Of a stretch of 11,763 nucleotides of DNA, positions 1-6,621 are shown piece by piece. Positions within the stretch are counted from its first letter, which is position 1; each line of letters begins with the position of its first letter. Source of the DNA: an uncultured Coriobacteriaceae bacterium (lineage in GTDB: Bacteria; Actinomycetota; Coriobacteriia; Coriobacteriales; Atopobiaceae). A program made the position numbers and the translations under genes. The DNA is taken from contig URWR01000035.1 of the NCBI GenBank assembly GCA_900551595.1, positions 1 to 11,763 on the forward strand, read 5' to 3'. The notes beneath the pieces were generated by a model that was not told where the DNA came from, made no database searches, and saw only the letters and a program-made list of their open reading frames with translations.

Positions 1-321
1 GCATTTGCGCAGCAGCTCGCCGCGGTCCACCGTGACATTACAGCGCAGCAGGCAAAGCGCCAGTACCAGCCCCAGCTGGGTGACAGCGCCCGCCAGAGCC
101 GTACCAACGGCCAGCGCAGTAACGGACATACCTGCCGCCAGAAACGCCAGCACCAGCTGCGGCAGCGCCGTACACACCGCCACCAGCGTGCCGCCCACCA
201 TCCACATAGGCAGCCCGCACAGCGCCCCGCACCACGTTGCGCAGCGCGAAGCCAGCCTGCTGCCGATACCAGTCAGCAGCAAGCCCAGAGCATAGAGCAG
301 CAATGTAGGGAGAAGAAGCAT
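1..321 (-). CDS. N-terminal part of a sodium/calcium exchanger-like membrane protein (cut by window edge)
   Basis: The reading frame opens at ATG 321 and runs off the left edge without a stop: 107 residues, almost all hydrophobic, with at least three likely membrane segments (about 1-20, 35-62 and 68-92). Residues about 37-92 follow the alpha-repeat pattern of the CaCA cation/Ca2+ exchanger family: a Gly-Gly-Thr-Leu-Val-Ala start, then a TALPQL segment where the family has GTSLPEL, then an AVGTALAGAVTQ segment where it has a GNxxGSNxxN-type motif. The acidic residue of the LPE motif is Gln here and the Asn residues are lost, so ion binding may be altered. An in-frame TAA nine bases before the ATG rules out a start further upstream, yet there is no Shine-Dalgarno sequence. 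The base composition is very GC-rich (39 of the first 60 bases are G or C), unlike the block to the right. The family call is moderate and the function is inferred. Confidence 0.55.
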   Translation of the reverse strand, partial: MLLLPTLLLYALGLLLTGIGSRLASRCATWCGALCGLPMWMVGGTLVAVCTALPQLVLAFLAAGMSVTALAVGTALAGAVTQLGLVLALCLLRCNVTVDRGELLRKC

Positions 322-350
322 AGTTTTTTAGTTAGAAGTTAGGGGGGGGT

Positions 351-365
351 GGCGTCCTCGACGCC
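351..365. repeat. Short GC hairpin beside a G8 run
   Basis: GGCGTC (351-356) and GACGCC (360-365) form a perfect 6-bp stem with a 3-nt loop. It sits next to eight consecutive G (342-349) and a GTTAG repeat (331-335 and 338-342). Neither strand has a U-tract after the stem, so this is not a canonical terminator. The homopolymer is also a likely place for sequencing error. Confidence 0.4.
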
Positions 366-487
366 CCGGACTGGTATGAAAATTACCGGACATTTGCCAT
401 TTATTGCGCGGTAGGGCGGCCACCGCCGGAAAGCTGGAACATAGCATATATTTTAGGCTCTGCGCAGGAAATCGCCCTTCAGTTCGC

Positions 488-558
488 TGCGCGGACAGCG
501 CGCAAACAGCGCCCGGTCCCCTCTGTCGCTTCACGACATCTCCCCGCCCCGCGGGGAG
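488..558. repeat. Pair of GC-rich palindromic hairpins
   Basis: The first stem is TGCGCG (488-493) with CGCGCA (499-504) around a 5-nt loop. The second is CTCCCCGC (540-547) with GCGGGGAG (551-558) around a CCC loop, with a small GTCG/CGAC stem (524-536) between them. The layout resembles the dispersed palindromic intergenic repeats of gut Clostridia. That is a resemblance from memory, and only this one copy lies in the window. Confidence 0.4.
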
Positions 559-625
559 TCACCCTCAAGGCAAGCCAACGCATATCTTCGGATCGATACC
601 AAAATCACAAAGACATCTCTCACAA

Positions 626-723
626 AGTCCCGGAACGGTCACTGCGCCCGCAGGCGCGTTTCGGAGGCCAACCGGGATTTTAATCCCGGCTCTTAGGCCG
701 GAGATAGACCGTTCCCTACGGAC
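626..723. other. Structured three-stem element, possible RNA
   Basis: Two outer helices close the element: AGTCC (626-630) with GGACT (719-723), then GGAACGGTC (632-640) with GACCGTTCC (707-715). Inside are a GCGCC/GGCGC hairpin with a CGCA tetraloop (644-657) and a stem-loop built on GGCC (666-669)/GGCC (696-699) and CCGGGATT (672-679)/AATCCCGG (682-689). An alternative CCGGC (686-690)/GCCGG (697-701) hairpin would compete with the last stem. All the Watson-Crick pairing is visible directly, about 31 pairs in total. There is no wobble pair to show which strand is transcribed, and I do not recognise a known RNA family. It could be a non-coding RNA, a cis-regulatory leader or a dispersed palindromic repeat. 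Confidence 0.45.
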
Positions 724-828
724 TATTTTGTAATGGGCAATAAAAATCAAAAATAGCCACACACCGATCGTGGCACAACAGCGGTGCCCTATATATACCC
801 TGAGTTTCCCAAAAAGCACCCGTTTCCC

Positions 829-869
829 ATACAAAAACCGGCAGTGCCGCATAAAACAGCACTGCCGGG
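829..869 (-). terminator. Rho-independent terminator (minus strand)
   Basis: A perfect 10-bp stem, CCGGCAGTGC (838-847) with GCACTGCCGG (859-868), has an 11-nt loop and is followed on the minus strand by five U (833-837). It lies just after the stop codon of the truncated uvrA frame at 876, so it probably belonged to whatever gene originally supplied that 3' end. Confidence 0.85.
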
Positions 870-875
870 ATTGGC

Positions 876-1304
876 TTAGTATGCGATGCCCCAGACGACC
901 ATGCTCTTGGCGGGCTTGCCGCAGACCGGGCAATGAGGGATTCCCACTCTGGCGTACAGCAGACGAAAATAATCATATATTTCCGTAACAGTTCCCACTG
1001 TGGAACGGGGATTCCGGTTGGTGGATTTCTGGTCAATGGAAATGGCAGGCGGAAGTCCCTCTATAGACTCCACATTCGGCTTCTCCATCTGTCCTAAAAA
1101 CTGACGCGCATACGATGAAAGTGACTCCATGTACCTGCGCTGTCCCTCAGCATATATGGTATCAAATGCCAGTGATGACTTGCCGGAGCCTGAAAGCCCT
1201 GTAAAAACAACAAACTCATCTCTCGGGATGTCAAGACTGACGCACTTTAGATTGTGTTCGCTGGCACCTCGTATTTTGATGTATTTTCTTTCTTTTTTTG
1301 CCAT
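876..1304 (-). CDS. uvrA: UvrA N-terminal fragment with a foreign 3' end
   Basis: UvrA is the ATPase that finds DNA damage for the UvrABC nucleotide excision repair complex. Normal proteins have about 940 residues; this frame has 142. Residues 1-130 are typical: [14 protein letters not shown] at the start, the Walker A loop GLSGSGKSS (36-44), the [10 protein letters not shown] and [12 protein letters not shown] segments, and the start of the first zinc finger (C125, C128). After about residue 131 the similarity stops, and ten unrelated residues lead to TAA. The start is well supported by GGAGG upstream with about 10 nt spacing. It follows uvrB by 41 nt, the usual uvrB-uvrA order in Lachnospiraceae. 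All four Gln codons are CAG. The product could not act as UvrA, since it lacks the signature domains and the second ATPase. The tail may be the end of another gene joined at a Cys-x-x-Cys coding sequence. Confidence 0.85.
   Translation of the reverse strand: MAKKERKYIKIRGASEHNLKCVSLDIPRDEFVVFTGLSGSGKSSLAFDTIYAEGQRRYMESLSSYARQFLGQMEKPNVESIEGLPPAISIDQKSTNRNPRSTVGTVTEIYDYFRLLYARVGIPHCPVCGKPAKSMVVWGIAY
905..940. other. Probable junction inside uvrA
   Basis: The minus-strand reading passes from ordinary UvrA sequence ([17 protein letters not shown]) into residues [11 protein letters not shown] and a stop. Codons become uniformly GC-ending from the CxxC motif onward, and a strong terminator follows. 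UvrA proteins continue here with the rest of the zinc-finger insertion. The exact base of the join cannot be fixed from one sequence. There are no target-site duplications or transposon ends. Confidence 0.6.
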
Positions 1305-1345
1305 AATTTGTGTTCCTCCAAATTGCTTCCGGATGTTATAAGCTT

Positions 1346-3409
1346 TTATTTTATGTCTCTCAATGTGTTTTTAAGCATAATAAGCTTATCCCTGTACTCT
1401 GCAGCAGCCTCGAAATTGAGCTCTGCCGCTGCTTTTTTCATCTTTTTCTCTATATCTGCAATATGCTTCTCAAGCTCTTTTTTGCTCATTGACTCCGGAT
1501 CTTTGTCAAGAGCATTCTCATCGGCCGCTACCTTCTTTGAGATAGCTATGAGATCACGCACGGATTTCTGTATAGTCTGTGGCGTGATGCCGTGAGCCTC
1601 ATTGTACTCTTCCTGTACCTTTCTACGACGCTTTGTCTCGTCAATTGCGACACGCATGGAGTCTGTAATCTTGTCAGCGTACATGATAACATGGCCCTCA
1701 CTGTTACGTGCGGCACGTCCTATCGTCTGTATAAGTGAGGTCTCTGAGCGAAGGAAACCTTCCTTATCCGCATCGAGTATGGCAACAAGTGTAATCTCTG
1801 GGATATCAAGACCCTCCCTGAGCAGATTGATGCCGACGAGCACGTCAAATACGTCAAGACGCAGGTCACGTATTATCTCCGCTCTCTCAAGTGTATCTAT
1901 ATCTGAATGCAGATACTTTACCCTGATGCCAAGCTCTGCCATATAGTTTGTGAGATCCTCAGCCATACGCTTTGTGAGTGTGGTGATAAGCACCTTGTGA
2001 TGGTTTGCAGTCTCCTTATTGACCTCTGACACAAGGTCATCAATCTGTCCCTCAACAGGGCGCACTGATATCTCAGGATCCAAAAGTCCTGTCGGTCTGA
2101 TAATCTGCTCCGCACGAAGCAACTCATGCTCATTCTCATACTTATTCGGAGTGGCTGAGACAAAGAGCATCTGGTCTATTTTACCCTCAAACTCCTCGAA
2201 ATTTAGAGGTCTGTTGTCAAGGGCTGAGGGCAGTCTGAAGCCATAGTCAACAAGAGTGGTCTTTCTTGAGCGGTCACCCGCATACATACCGCCTATCTGC
2301 GGAATCGTGATATGTGACTCATCCACGATTATGAGAAAATCATCCGGGAAGAAATCTATGAGTGTCATAGGAGGCTCCCCCGGCTTTGCAAAGTTCAGAT
2401 GCCTCGTATAATTCTCAATTCCTGAACAGAAGCCTGTCTCCCTCATCATCTCTATGTCAAAATTGGTCCTCTCTGCTATTCGCTGTGCCTCTATGAGCTT
2501 GTCCTCGCCTTTAAAATACTTCACACGCTCATCAAGCTCTTTCTCTATATTGAGGCAGGCCTCATTTATCTTCTCCTGCGAAACTACATAGTGTGATGCT
2601 GGGAAGATCATCGTATGCTCAAGCGAGCACTTTACCTCGCCGGTCAGCACATCGACCTCCACTATCCGATCTATCTCATCACCGAAAAACTCAACCCTGA
2701 TTGCTGTATCATCGGCATTTGCCGGAAATATATCAAGCACATCACCATGCACTCTGAAGGTGCCTCGGTGAAAATCCATATCATTCCTGGTGTACTGTAA
2801 ATCTATGAGAGACCTCGCGAGATCATCCCTGTCCCTCTCCTGCCCCGGGCGCAGCGAAATACTCATGCCTGTCCACTCATCAGGACTTCCAAGTCCGTAT
2901 ATGCAGGAAACCGATGCCACGACAATGACGTCCTTTCGCTCCGTGAGTGCTGCCGTGGCTGAAAGCCTGAGCTTATCTATCTCATCATTTACAGAGGAAT
3001 CCTTGGCTATGTACGTATCAGACTGCGGCACATAGGCCTCAGGCTGGTAATAGTCGTAGTAAGAAACAAAGTAGACAACAGCGTTGTCAGGGAAGAGTTC
3101 ACGCATCTCGCTAGCCACTTGTGCAGCGAGGGTTTTGTTGGGTTCCATAATTAGCGTGGGTCTATTGAGGGCTTCAATAGTCTTTGCCATGGTAAAAGTC
3201 TTACCGGAACCTGTTACACCTAGAAGTGTTTGATAGCGCAGGCCGTCCTCTACACCCTGGGCAAGCTTTTCGATAGCTTGAGGTTGATCGCCTGCCGGCT
3301 CATAAGGTGAATGCACAACAAGCTTTGCGTCTGATTGGTCGCGTTCCACTCCAAAGCGTTTGAGACTCGCTCCAAAATGATGCCCCTCAACTGTTGGAAT
3401 AGAGGACAT
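1346..3409 (-). CDS. uvrB: UvrB, excinuclease ABC subunit B (apparently chimeric)
   Basis: UvrB is the helicase-like subunit that verifies DNA damage and recruits UvrC. The 687-residue protein looks complete: Walker A GVTGSGKT (64-71), the Tyr-rich beta-hairpin [12 protein letters not shown] (117-128), DESH (363-366), FVSATP (416-421), [10 protein letters not shown] (529-538), QTIGRAARN (561-569), and a C-terminal UVR motif (about 644-679) that binds UvrA or UvrC. I chose ATG 3407-3409 because AGGGGAG lies 5 nt upstream; the GTG at 3415 is too close to that site. It begins 13 nt after coaE. Coding style splits the gene. Residues 1-113 use CAA for five of six Gln and no ATA for Ile. Residues 129-687 use CAG for all 13 Gln, AGA/AGG for about half of Arg, and frequent ATA. 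The N-terminal part, with a roughly 20-residue extension, fits the actinobacterial block; the rest fits a Lachnospiraceae-like source. Confidence 0.93.
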   Translation of the reverse strand: MSSIPTVEGHHFGASLKRFGVERDQSDAKLVVHSPYEPAGDQPQAIEKLAQGVEDGLRYQTLLGVTGSGKTFTMAKTIEALNRPTLIMEPNKTLAAQVASEMRELFPDNAVVYFVSYYDYYQPEAYVPQSDTYIAKDSSVNDEIDKLRLSATAALTERKDVIVVASVSCIYGLGSPDEWTGMSISLRPGQERDRDDLARSLIDLQYTRNDMDFHRGTFRVHGDVLDIFPANADDTAIRVEFFGDEIDRIVEVDVLTGEVKCSLEHTMIFPASHYVVSQEKINEACLNIEKELDERVKYFKGEDKLIEAQRIAERTNFDIEMMRETGFCSGIENYTRHLNFAKPGEPPMTLIDFFPDDFLIIVDESHITIPQIGGMYAGDRSRKTTLVDYGFRLPSALDNRPLNFEEFEGKIDQMLFVSATPNKYENEHELLRAEQIIRPTGLLDPEISVRPVEGQIDDLVSEVNKETANHHKVLITTLTKRMAEDLTNYMAELGIRVKYLHSDIDTLERAEIIRDLRLDVFDVLVGINLLREGLDIPEITLVAILDADKEGFLRSETSLIQTIGRAARNSEGHVIMYADKITDSMRVAIDETKRRRKVQEEYNEAHGITPQTIQKSVRDLIAISKKVAADENALDKDPESMSKKELEKHIADIEKKMKKAAAELNFEAAAEYRDKLIMLKNTLRDIK
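3008..3070. other. Probable junction inside uvrB
   Basis: Between F114 (3068-3070) and I134 (3008-3010) the codon style switches, and the protein style changes from an actinobacterial-like to a clostridial-like UvrB. The interval covers the most conserved motif of the protein ([12 protein letters not shown]), where different species share long stretches of DNA. Such a place favours both homologous recombination and false joining by an assembler. The frame is kept, so the junction is invisible at the ORF level. Confidence 0.6.
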
Positions 3410-3422
3410 GTGCACTCCCCTC

Positions 3423-4022
3423 TCACCCTATTCGTGTTGCCCACCATACATCAATCTGTGCAAAGAGATCTTCAGCACTGCCTTCATTAGAAATTGCAGT
3501 ATCTGCAAGCTGAGCATACCCATCATCTGTGAGCTGACGTTGGCTCCGTGCGTCAAAATCAGCTTCAGTCATACCACGCCCTAAAGCGCGTATACGACGC
3601 ACCTGTATAGGACAGGTTACTGCCATTACTTCATCTGCAAGAGAAAGCAACGGACCCATGCGGTCAGGCAGCGGCACTTCAACAACGCAACATGGAGGTG
3701 TCTTACCCATATTCGCCAGTTCATTGAGCTTGCTAACCAACAGCTCACGAATAGCAGGCAGCTCAAGATCCTCAAGCTTGGCAGTGAGCTCAGGTGAACT
3801 AAATACACGCGATGCTAAAAGTCCGCGATTCAAGACACCCTGGTCATCGATAAGATCGGCGCCAAATGTATTGGCAATCTCTGTTAGCAAGGGCGCATGT
3901 GGAGCAAGTACTTCTCGGGAGAGCTCATCCAAATCAATGCGCGCTGCGCCCAGCGTAACCAAGCGCTGGGCTGCAGTCGACTTACCCGATCCTATACCGC
4001 CTATGAGAAAGACAACATACAC
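3423..4022 (-). CDS. coaE: Dephospho-CoA kinase
   Basis: CoaE phosphorylates the 3'-hydroxyl of the ribose of dephospho-CoA, the last step of coenzyme A synthesis, in the cytoplasm. The 199-residue protein has the expected length. It shows the P-loop GGIGSGKST (8-16), the substrate-site stretch [10 protein letters not shown] (29-38), the VVEVPLP segment (113-119) that matches the family's DVPLLFE region although the usual LFE is replaced, the R-x-x-x-R-G segment of the lid (about 144-150), and the SNEGS turn near 178 matching the usual Asn-Asp/Glu-Gly motif. I prefer the GTG start at 4022, with GAGGA 11 nt upstream, because the protein then begins directly with [15 protein letters not shown]. 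An in-frame ATG at 4064 would lie inside the peptidase gene and add an atypical extension. All 14 Arg codons are CGN, unlike most of uvrB. It starts 4 nt after the M42 gene, implying co-transcription. Confidence 0.9.
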   Translation of the reverse strand: MYVVFLIGGIGSGKSTAAQRLVTLGAARIDLDELSREVLAPHAPLLTEIANTFGADLIDDQGVLNRGLLASRVFSSPELTAKLEDLELPAIRELLVSKLNELANMGKTPPCCVVEVPLPDRMGPLLSLADEVMAVTCPIQVRRIRALGRGMTEADFDARSQRQLTDDGYAQLADTAISNEGSAEDLFAQIDVWWATRIG

Positions 4023-4026
4023 GGTA

Positions 4027-5088
4027 CTAAGCTTCCTCTTTGGCACCACCCATGACATAGGCACGGCAGAGCTTCTCCGTCTCTACCAGTGCATCCACGT
4101 GACAGCGCTCACGACCATGTGTGTTCAGGCAGGCAGGACCAAAGGCTGCTGCATAGATATTTGAACCCAGGACGTAGGCTGCCATCGCATCGGTTGAAAA
4201 GTGGAAGCACACCTGAACATTCCACTTGTCTTTATCACATGCCTCGCCGGCAGCAGCAATAAGCTTGTTGGTAAGATCCCAGTCGTAAGGGCCATGATGA
4301 TCAGAAGCGGCAATGCCTACGCTATGCTCGTCTGCATCGTAATCCGGGCCAATGAGGGTAATGTCAAGCGCAACATATTCGCTTACTTCTTCAGGTACAT
4401 AAGCGCCACCATGGCCAATCTCTTCATAGATTGGGAAAGCAAAGAGCGTGTCGCAGGCAGGCACTTCTCCTGACTCTTTGAGCCACTTCAAAACATCGAG
4501 AAGAACAGCAACGCAGGCCTTGTCGTCAATATGGCGTGAAATGATATAGCCATTGTCAAAAGCCTCGTACTCAGGATCAATGGAGATCAGAGCACCCTCT
4601 GTTACCCCAAGTGCACGAGCATCGGCCGGATTTTTGACATCGGCCACGATTGAGACGGACATGTTGTTCTCATCACGTGGCACTTGGCGACAGTCTTCAA
4701 ATACATGGACTGAGTGCTTATTGCAGATAACCTGGCCGTTAACCACGCGGCCATCGCGGCAATGAATCCTGCAGCTTGAACCCTCAATGCTGTGATAGTT
4801 AATGCCACCAACCTGGCGCACACGCAGTGTGCCATCGTCATTGAAGCCACGAACAACCAGACCGATGGTGTCGAGGTGCGCTCCAACACAAACACAACGA
4901 GAACGATCGCGACCAGGAACACGAACATAACCTGTATGCTTACGATCCCAATACATCTCATAGCCCCATTCGGCTACCTTAGAGGCCATGTAAGGCTCAA
5001 TATCGGTGTAAAAACCCACCGGACTATCTACCTCTACAAGCTCATGAAAAAGATCTGTAAGGTACGCCGCATCAATTGTGTTGCTCAT
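4027..5088 (-). CDS. M42 family metallopeptidase (aminopeptidase)
   Basis: This 353-residue protein belongs to the M42 family of dinuclear zinc/cobalt aminopeptidases (FrvX/YsdC/TET type), cytoplasmic enzymes that remove N-terminal residues from peptides and often form large tetrahedral assemblies. The expected ligands are present: H71 and D73 (AHLD), the bridging D188 in RHIDDK, the catalytic E222 and ligand E223 in YEEIGHGG, D242 in ALD, and H324 in NTHGRE. Length is normal for the family. AGGAGGG lies 4 nt before the ATG. It is followed by coaE after 4 nt and preceded by pepT with an 86-nt gap, so the three may be read together. The neighbouring peptidase T and peptide importer support a role in using imported peptides. 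The exact residue specificity cannot be read from the sequence, and some M42 members were earlier annotated as endoglucanases. Confidence 0.9.
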   Translation of the reverse strand: MSNTIDAAYLTDLFHELVEVDSPVGFYTDIEPYMASKVAEWGYEMYWDRKHTGYVRVPGRDRSRCVCVGAHLDTIGLVVRGFNDDGTLRVRQVGGINYHSIEGSSCRIHCRDGRVVNGQVICNKHSVHVFEDCRQVPRDENNMSVSIVADVKNPADARALGVTEGALISIDPEYEAFDNGYIISRHIDDKACVAVLLDVLKWLKESGEVPACDTLFAFPIYEEIGHGGAYVPEEVSEYVALDITLIGPDYDADEHSVGIAASDHHGPYDWDLTNKLIAAAGEACDKDKWNVQVCFHFSTDAMAAYVLGSNIYAAAFGPACLNTHGRERCHVDALVETEKLCRAYVMGGAKEEA

Positions 5089-5111
5089 ATGCCCTCCTCA
5101 AGGCAACGAAA

Positions 5112-5130
5112 GAGTCTTTCAGAAAGACCC
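5112..5130 (-). terminator. Weak hairpin between pepT and the M42 gene
   Basis: GTCTTT (5114-5119) pairs with AAAGAC (5123-5128) around a 3-nt loop, and a wobble can extend the stem on the minus strand. Only a broken T-run (CTCTTTC) follows. It may slow or partly terminate transcripts from pepT, or simply be chance in an AT-richer gap. Confidence 0.25.
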
Positions 5131-5174
5131 CCTGAAAATAAAATCCTGCACTAAGCAATAAAGCTTGATTCTCC

Positions 5175-6425
5175 TTACTGCTCATTCTGTGGGTGTGCAT
5201 ACAAGTTCATAAGAGCCTGTAGCACATCGACCATACCCTCAAGTTCTGGCACTGGTACAAATTCACGCACGCCGTGAGCGTTATAGTATCCAGCCGAGAT
5301 GTTAGGGCACGGTAATCCACGGTAGCAGAGTTGAGCACCATCGGTGCCCCCACGCATAGGAATTATCTTCATTTCATGACCGCACTCCTCAAATGCCTTG
5401 CGGGCATTCTCCACGAGGTGTTCGTTTCCATCGAGAATAACATCGGCCATGTTTTGGTAGGTATCATGAATCTCAACACTGAGATATGTGTCCCCGAGCT
5501 CTTCATTTACCTGCTCACAGGCGCGCTCGATAAGACGCTTACGACGATTAAATAGTGCCTTATCGTGGTCGCGAATAATGTAATCTGCCTGGGCGCTTTC
5601 ACAATCGCCGCTCATACGCTCCAGATAAAAGAATCCATCATAACCCTCGGTATATTCAGGGCGCTCAGCCGCAGGCAAGAGTTGATGGAAGCGCATGATT
5701 GCCTCTGAGGCGTTAACCATAATGCCTTTGGCAGTACCTGTATGAACTGAAATACCACGTGCACGAACATTGGCTTCTGCCGCATTGAAGCATTCATAGC
5801 TGAACTCACCAAGAGGACCGCCATCAAGGGTATAACCCCACTCGCAACCCAAAGCATCCAAATCGAGCAGAGCAGCACCATGGCCAATCTCTTCATCAGG
5901 GACAAAAGCTACAGCAAGAGCAGGGTGCGGAATTGAAGGGTCATTACGATAACGGGCAAGCAAAGCCACTATCTCAGCAACACCGGCTTTATCATCGCCG
6001 CCTATGAGTGTGGTGCCATCAGACACAACAATATCCCAGCCCTTCATACGATCGAGCTCGGGATTTGTAGTGGTGTCGCAATAGATTTCTTCACCATCAA
6101 CTGTGCCCATAACAAGACGGCCACCATCGTAGTGCACAACATGAGGATGAACATTTTCACCCTTTGTCTGCCACGCAGTATCGAGATGTGCACAAAGACA
6201 GAGATGAGGCAGTGCTTCACAACCTTCACTTGCGGGCCATTGAGCAGTGACATAGGCATGTTCGTCTACACAGACATCCTCTGCACCCAGCGCGCGAAGA
6301 TCATCTGCGACCACCTTGGCCATTTCATGCTGCGTTGGTGTTGAAGGCACATGGTCGCTGGTAAGCGGATCTGACTGCGAAGTAACGCTGCAGTATTTTA
6401 CAAACCGATCGAGTACATCACTCAT
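5175..6425 (-). CDS. pepT: Peptidase T (tripeptide aminopeptidase)
   Basis: Peptidase T is a cytoplasmic M20B metallopeptidase that releases the N-terminal residue of tripeptides. The protein has 416 residues, close to the roughly 408 of the E. coli enzyme. The metal and catalytic residues line up with that family: H80 and D82 (AHLDT), bridging D144 in GGDDKAG, E178/E179 in PDEEIGHG, D201 in TLDGG, H228 (dimerisation-domain His of the M20 fold), and H384 in YYNAHGVREFVPV. The RGGTDGAQL segment (358-366) is also characteristic. AAAGG about 9 nt before the ATG is an acceptable ribosome site. It lies downstream of the opp terminator (6535-6575), so it must have its own promoter in the 110 nt between; I could not pick convincing -35/-10 boxes. 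With the M42 enzyme and the Opp importer it forms a peptide-use cluster. Confidence 0.95.
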   Translation of the reverse strand: MSDVLDRFVKYCSVTSQSDPLTSDHVPSTPTQHEMAKVVADDLRALGAEDVCVDEHAYVTAQWPASEGCEALPHLCLCAHLDTAWQTKGENVHPHVVHYDGGRLVMGTVDGEEIYCDTTTNPELDRMKGWDIVVSDGTTLIGGDDKAGVAEIVALLARYRNDPSIPHPALAVAFVPDEEIGHGAALLDLDALGCEWGYTLDGGPLGEFSYECFNAAEANVRARGISVHTGTAKGIMVNASEAIMRFHQLLPAAERPEYTEGYDGFFYLERMSGDCESAQADYIIRDHDKALFNRRKRLIERACEQVNEELGDTYLSVEIHDTYQNMADVILDGNEHLVENARKAFEECGHEMKIIPMRGGTDGAQLCYRGLPCPNISAGYYNAHGVREFVPVPELEGMVDVLQALMNLYAHPQNEQ

Positions 6426-6534
6426 GTTCTCAACCTTTCCGTTTGATATATGGTTGCTGCGATTTACTCTACGACCCTACAGCAACTATGTATTCGGCTT
6501 CATCCTATATGCACAAAGAGACTATTGAAATGAA

Positions 6535-6575
6535 TAATAAAAAAACGTCTTCCGCATACCTTACGGAAGACGTTT
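6535..6575 (-). terminator. Strong rho-independent terminator of the opp operon
   Basis: AAACGTCTTCCG (6543-6554) pairs perfectly with CGGAAGACGTTT (6564-6575) around a 9-nt loop. On the minus strand a run of seven U begins inside the stem base and continues to 6539. It lies 47 nt beyond the oppF stop, and separates the importer operon from pepT. Confidence 0.93.
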
Positions 6576-6621
6576 ATGAGTCACAAAATCTTGGGCTTCT
6601 CTTCTAAAGCTTGCGTTGGCT

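Larger units (their letters stand above)
322..875. other. 554-nt non-coding stretch rich in hairpins
   Basis: I see no credible gene here. The open frames on both strands give low-complexity, Arg/Pro/Cys-rich products without Shine-Dalgarno sequences or recognisable motifs. From left to right the stretch holds a short GTTAG direct repeat next to a run of eight G (342-349), a 6-bp hairpin (351-365), a GC-rich pair of hairpins (488-504 and 540-558), a long three-stem fold (626-723) and an intrinsic terminator (829-869). Dense palindromic intergenic repeats of this kind are common in Ruminococcaceae genomes, to my knowledge, but I cannot confirm copy number from one window. It separates the exchanger-like gene from the truncated uvrA frame. 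Confidence 0.6.

Noticed and set aside
626..723. Considered as a tRNA or T-box
   Set aside because: It has no T-arm TTCGANTC sequence, no seven-base acceptor helix with anticodon arm geometry, and no T-box bulge sequence.
322..875. CRISPR array
   Set aside because: The repeats are palindromic hairpins of different sequence, without regular spacing or identical direct repeats.
565..933. Minus-strand 122-codon frame over the gene-free region
   Set aside because: It runs through the 626-723 fold and the terminator, has no ribosome site, and gives a Cys/Arg-rich product without family features.
880..1345. Mobile element insertion as the cause of uvrA truncation
   Set aside because: There are no terminal inverted repeats, target duplication, transposase or integrase on either side of the break.
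3410..3415. GTG at 3415 as uvrB start
   Set aside because: It directly abuts the AGGGGAG ribosome site, whereas ATG 3409 has normal spacing.
3658..4164. Plus-strand 168-codon frame opposite coaE
   Set aside because: Antisense to coaE and the M42 gene, Ser/Arg-rich, with no motif.
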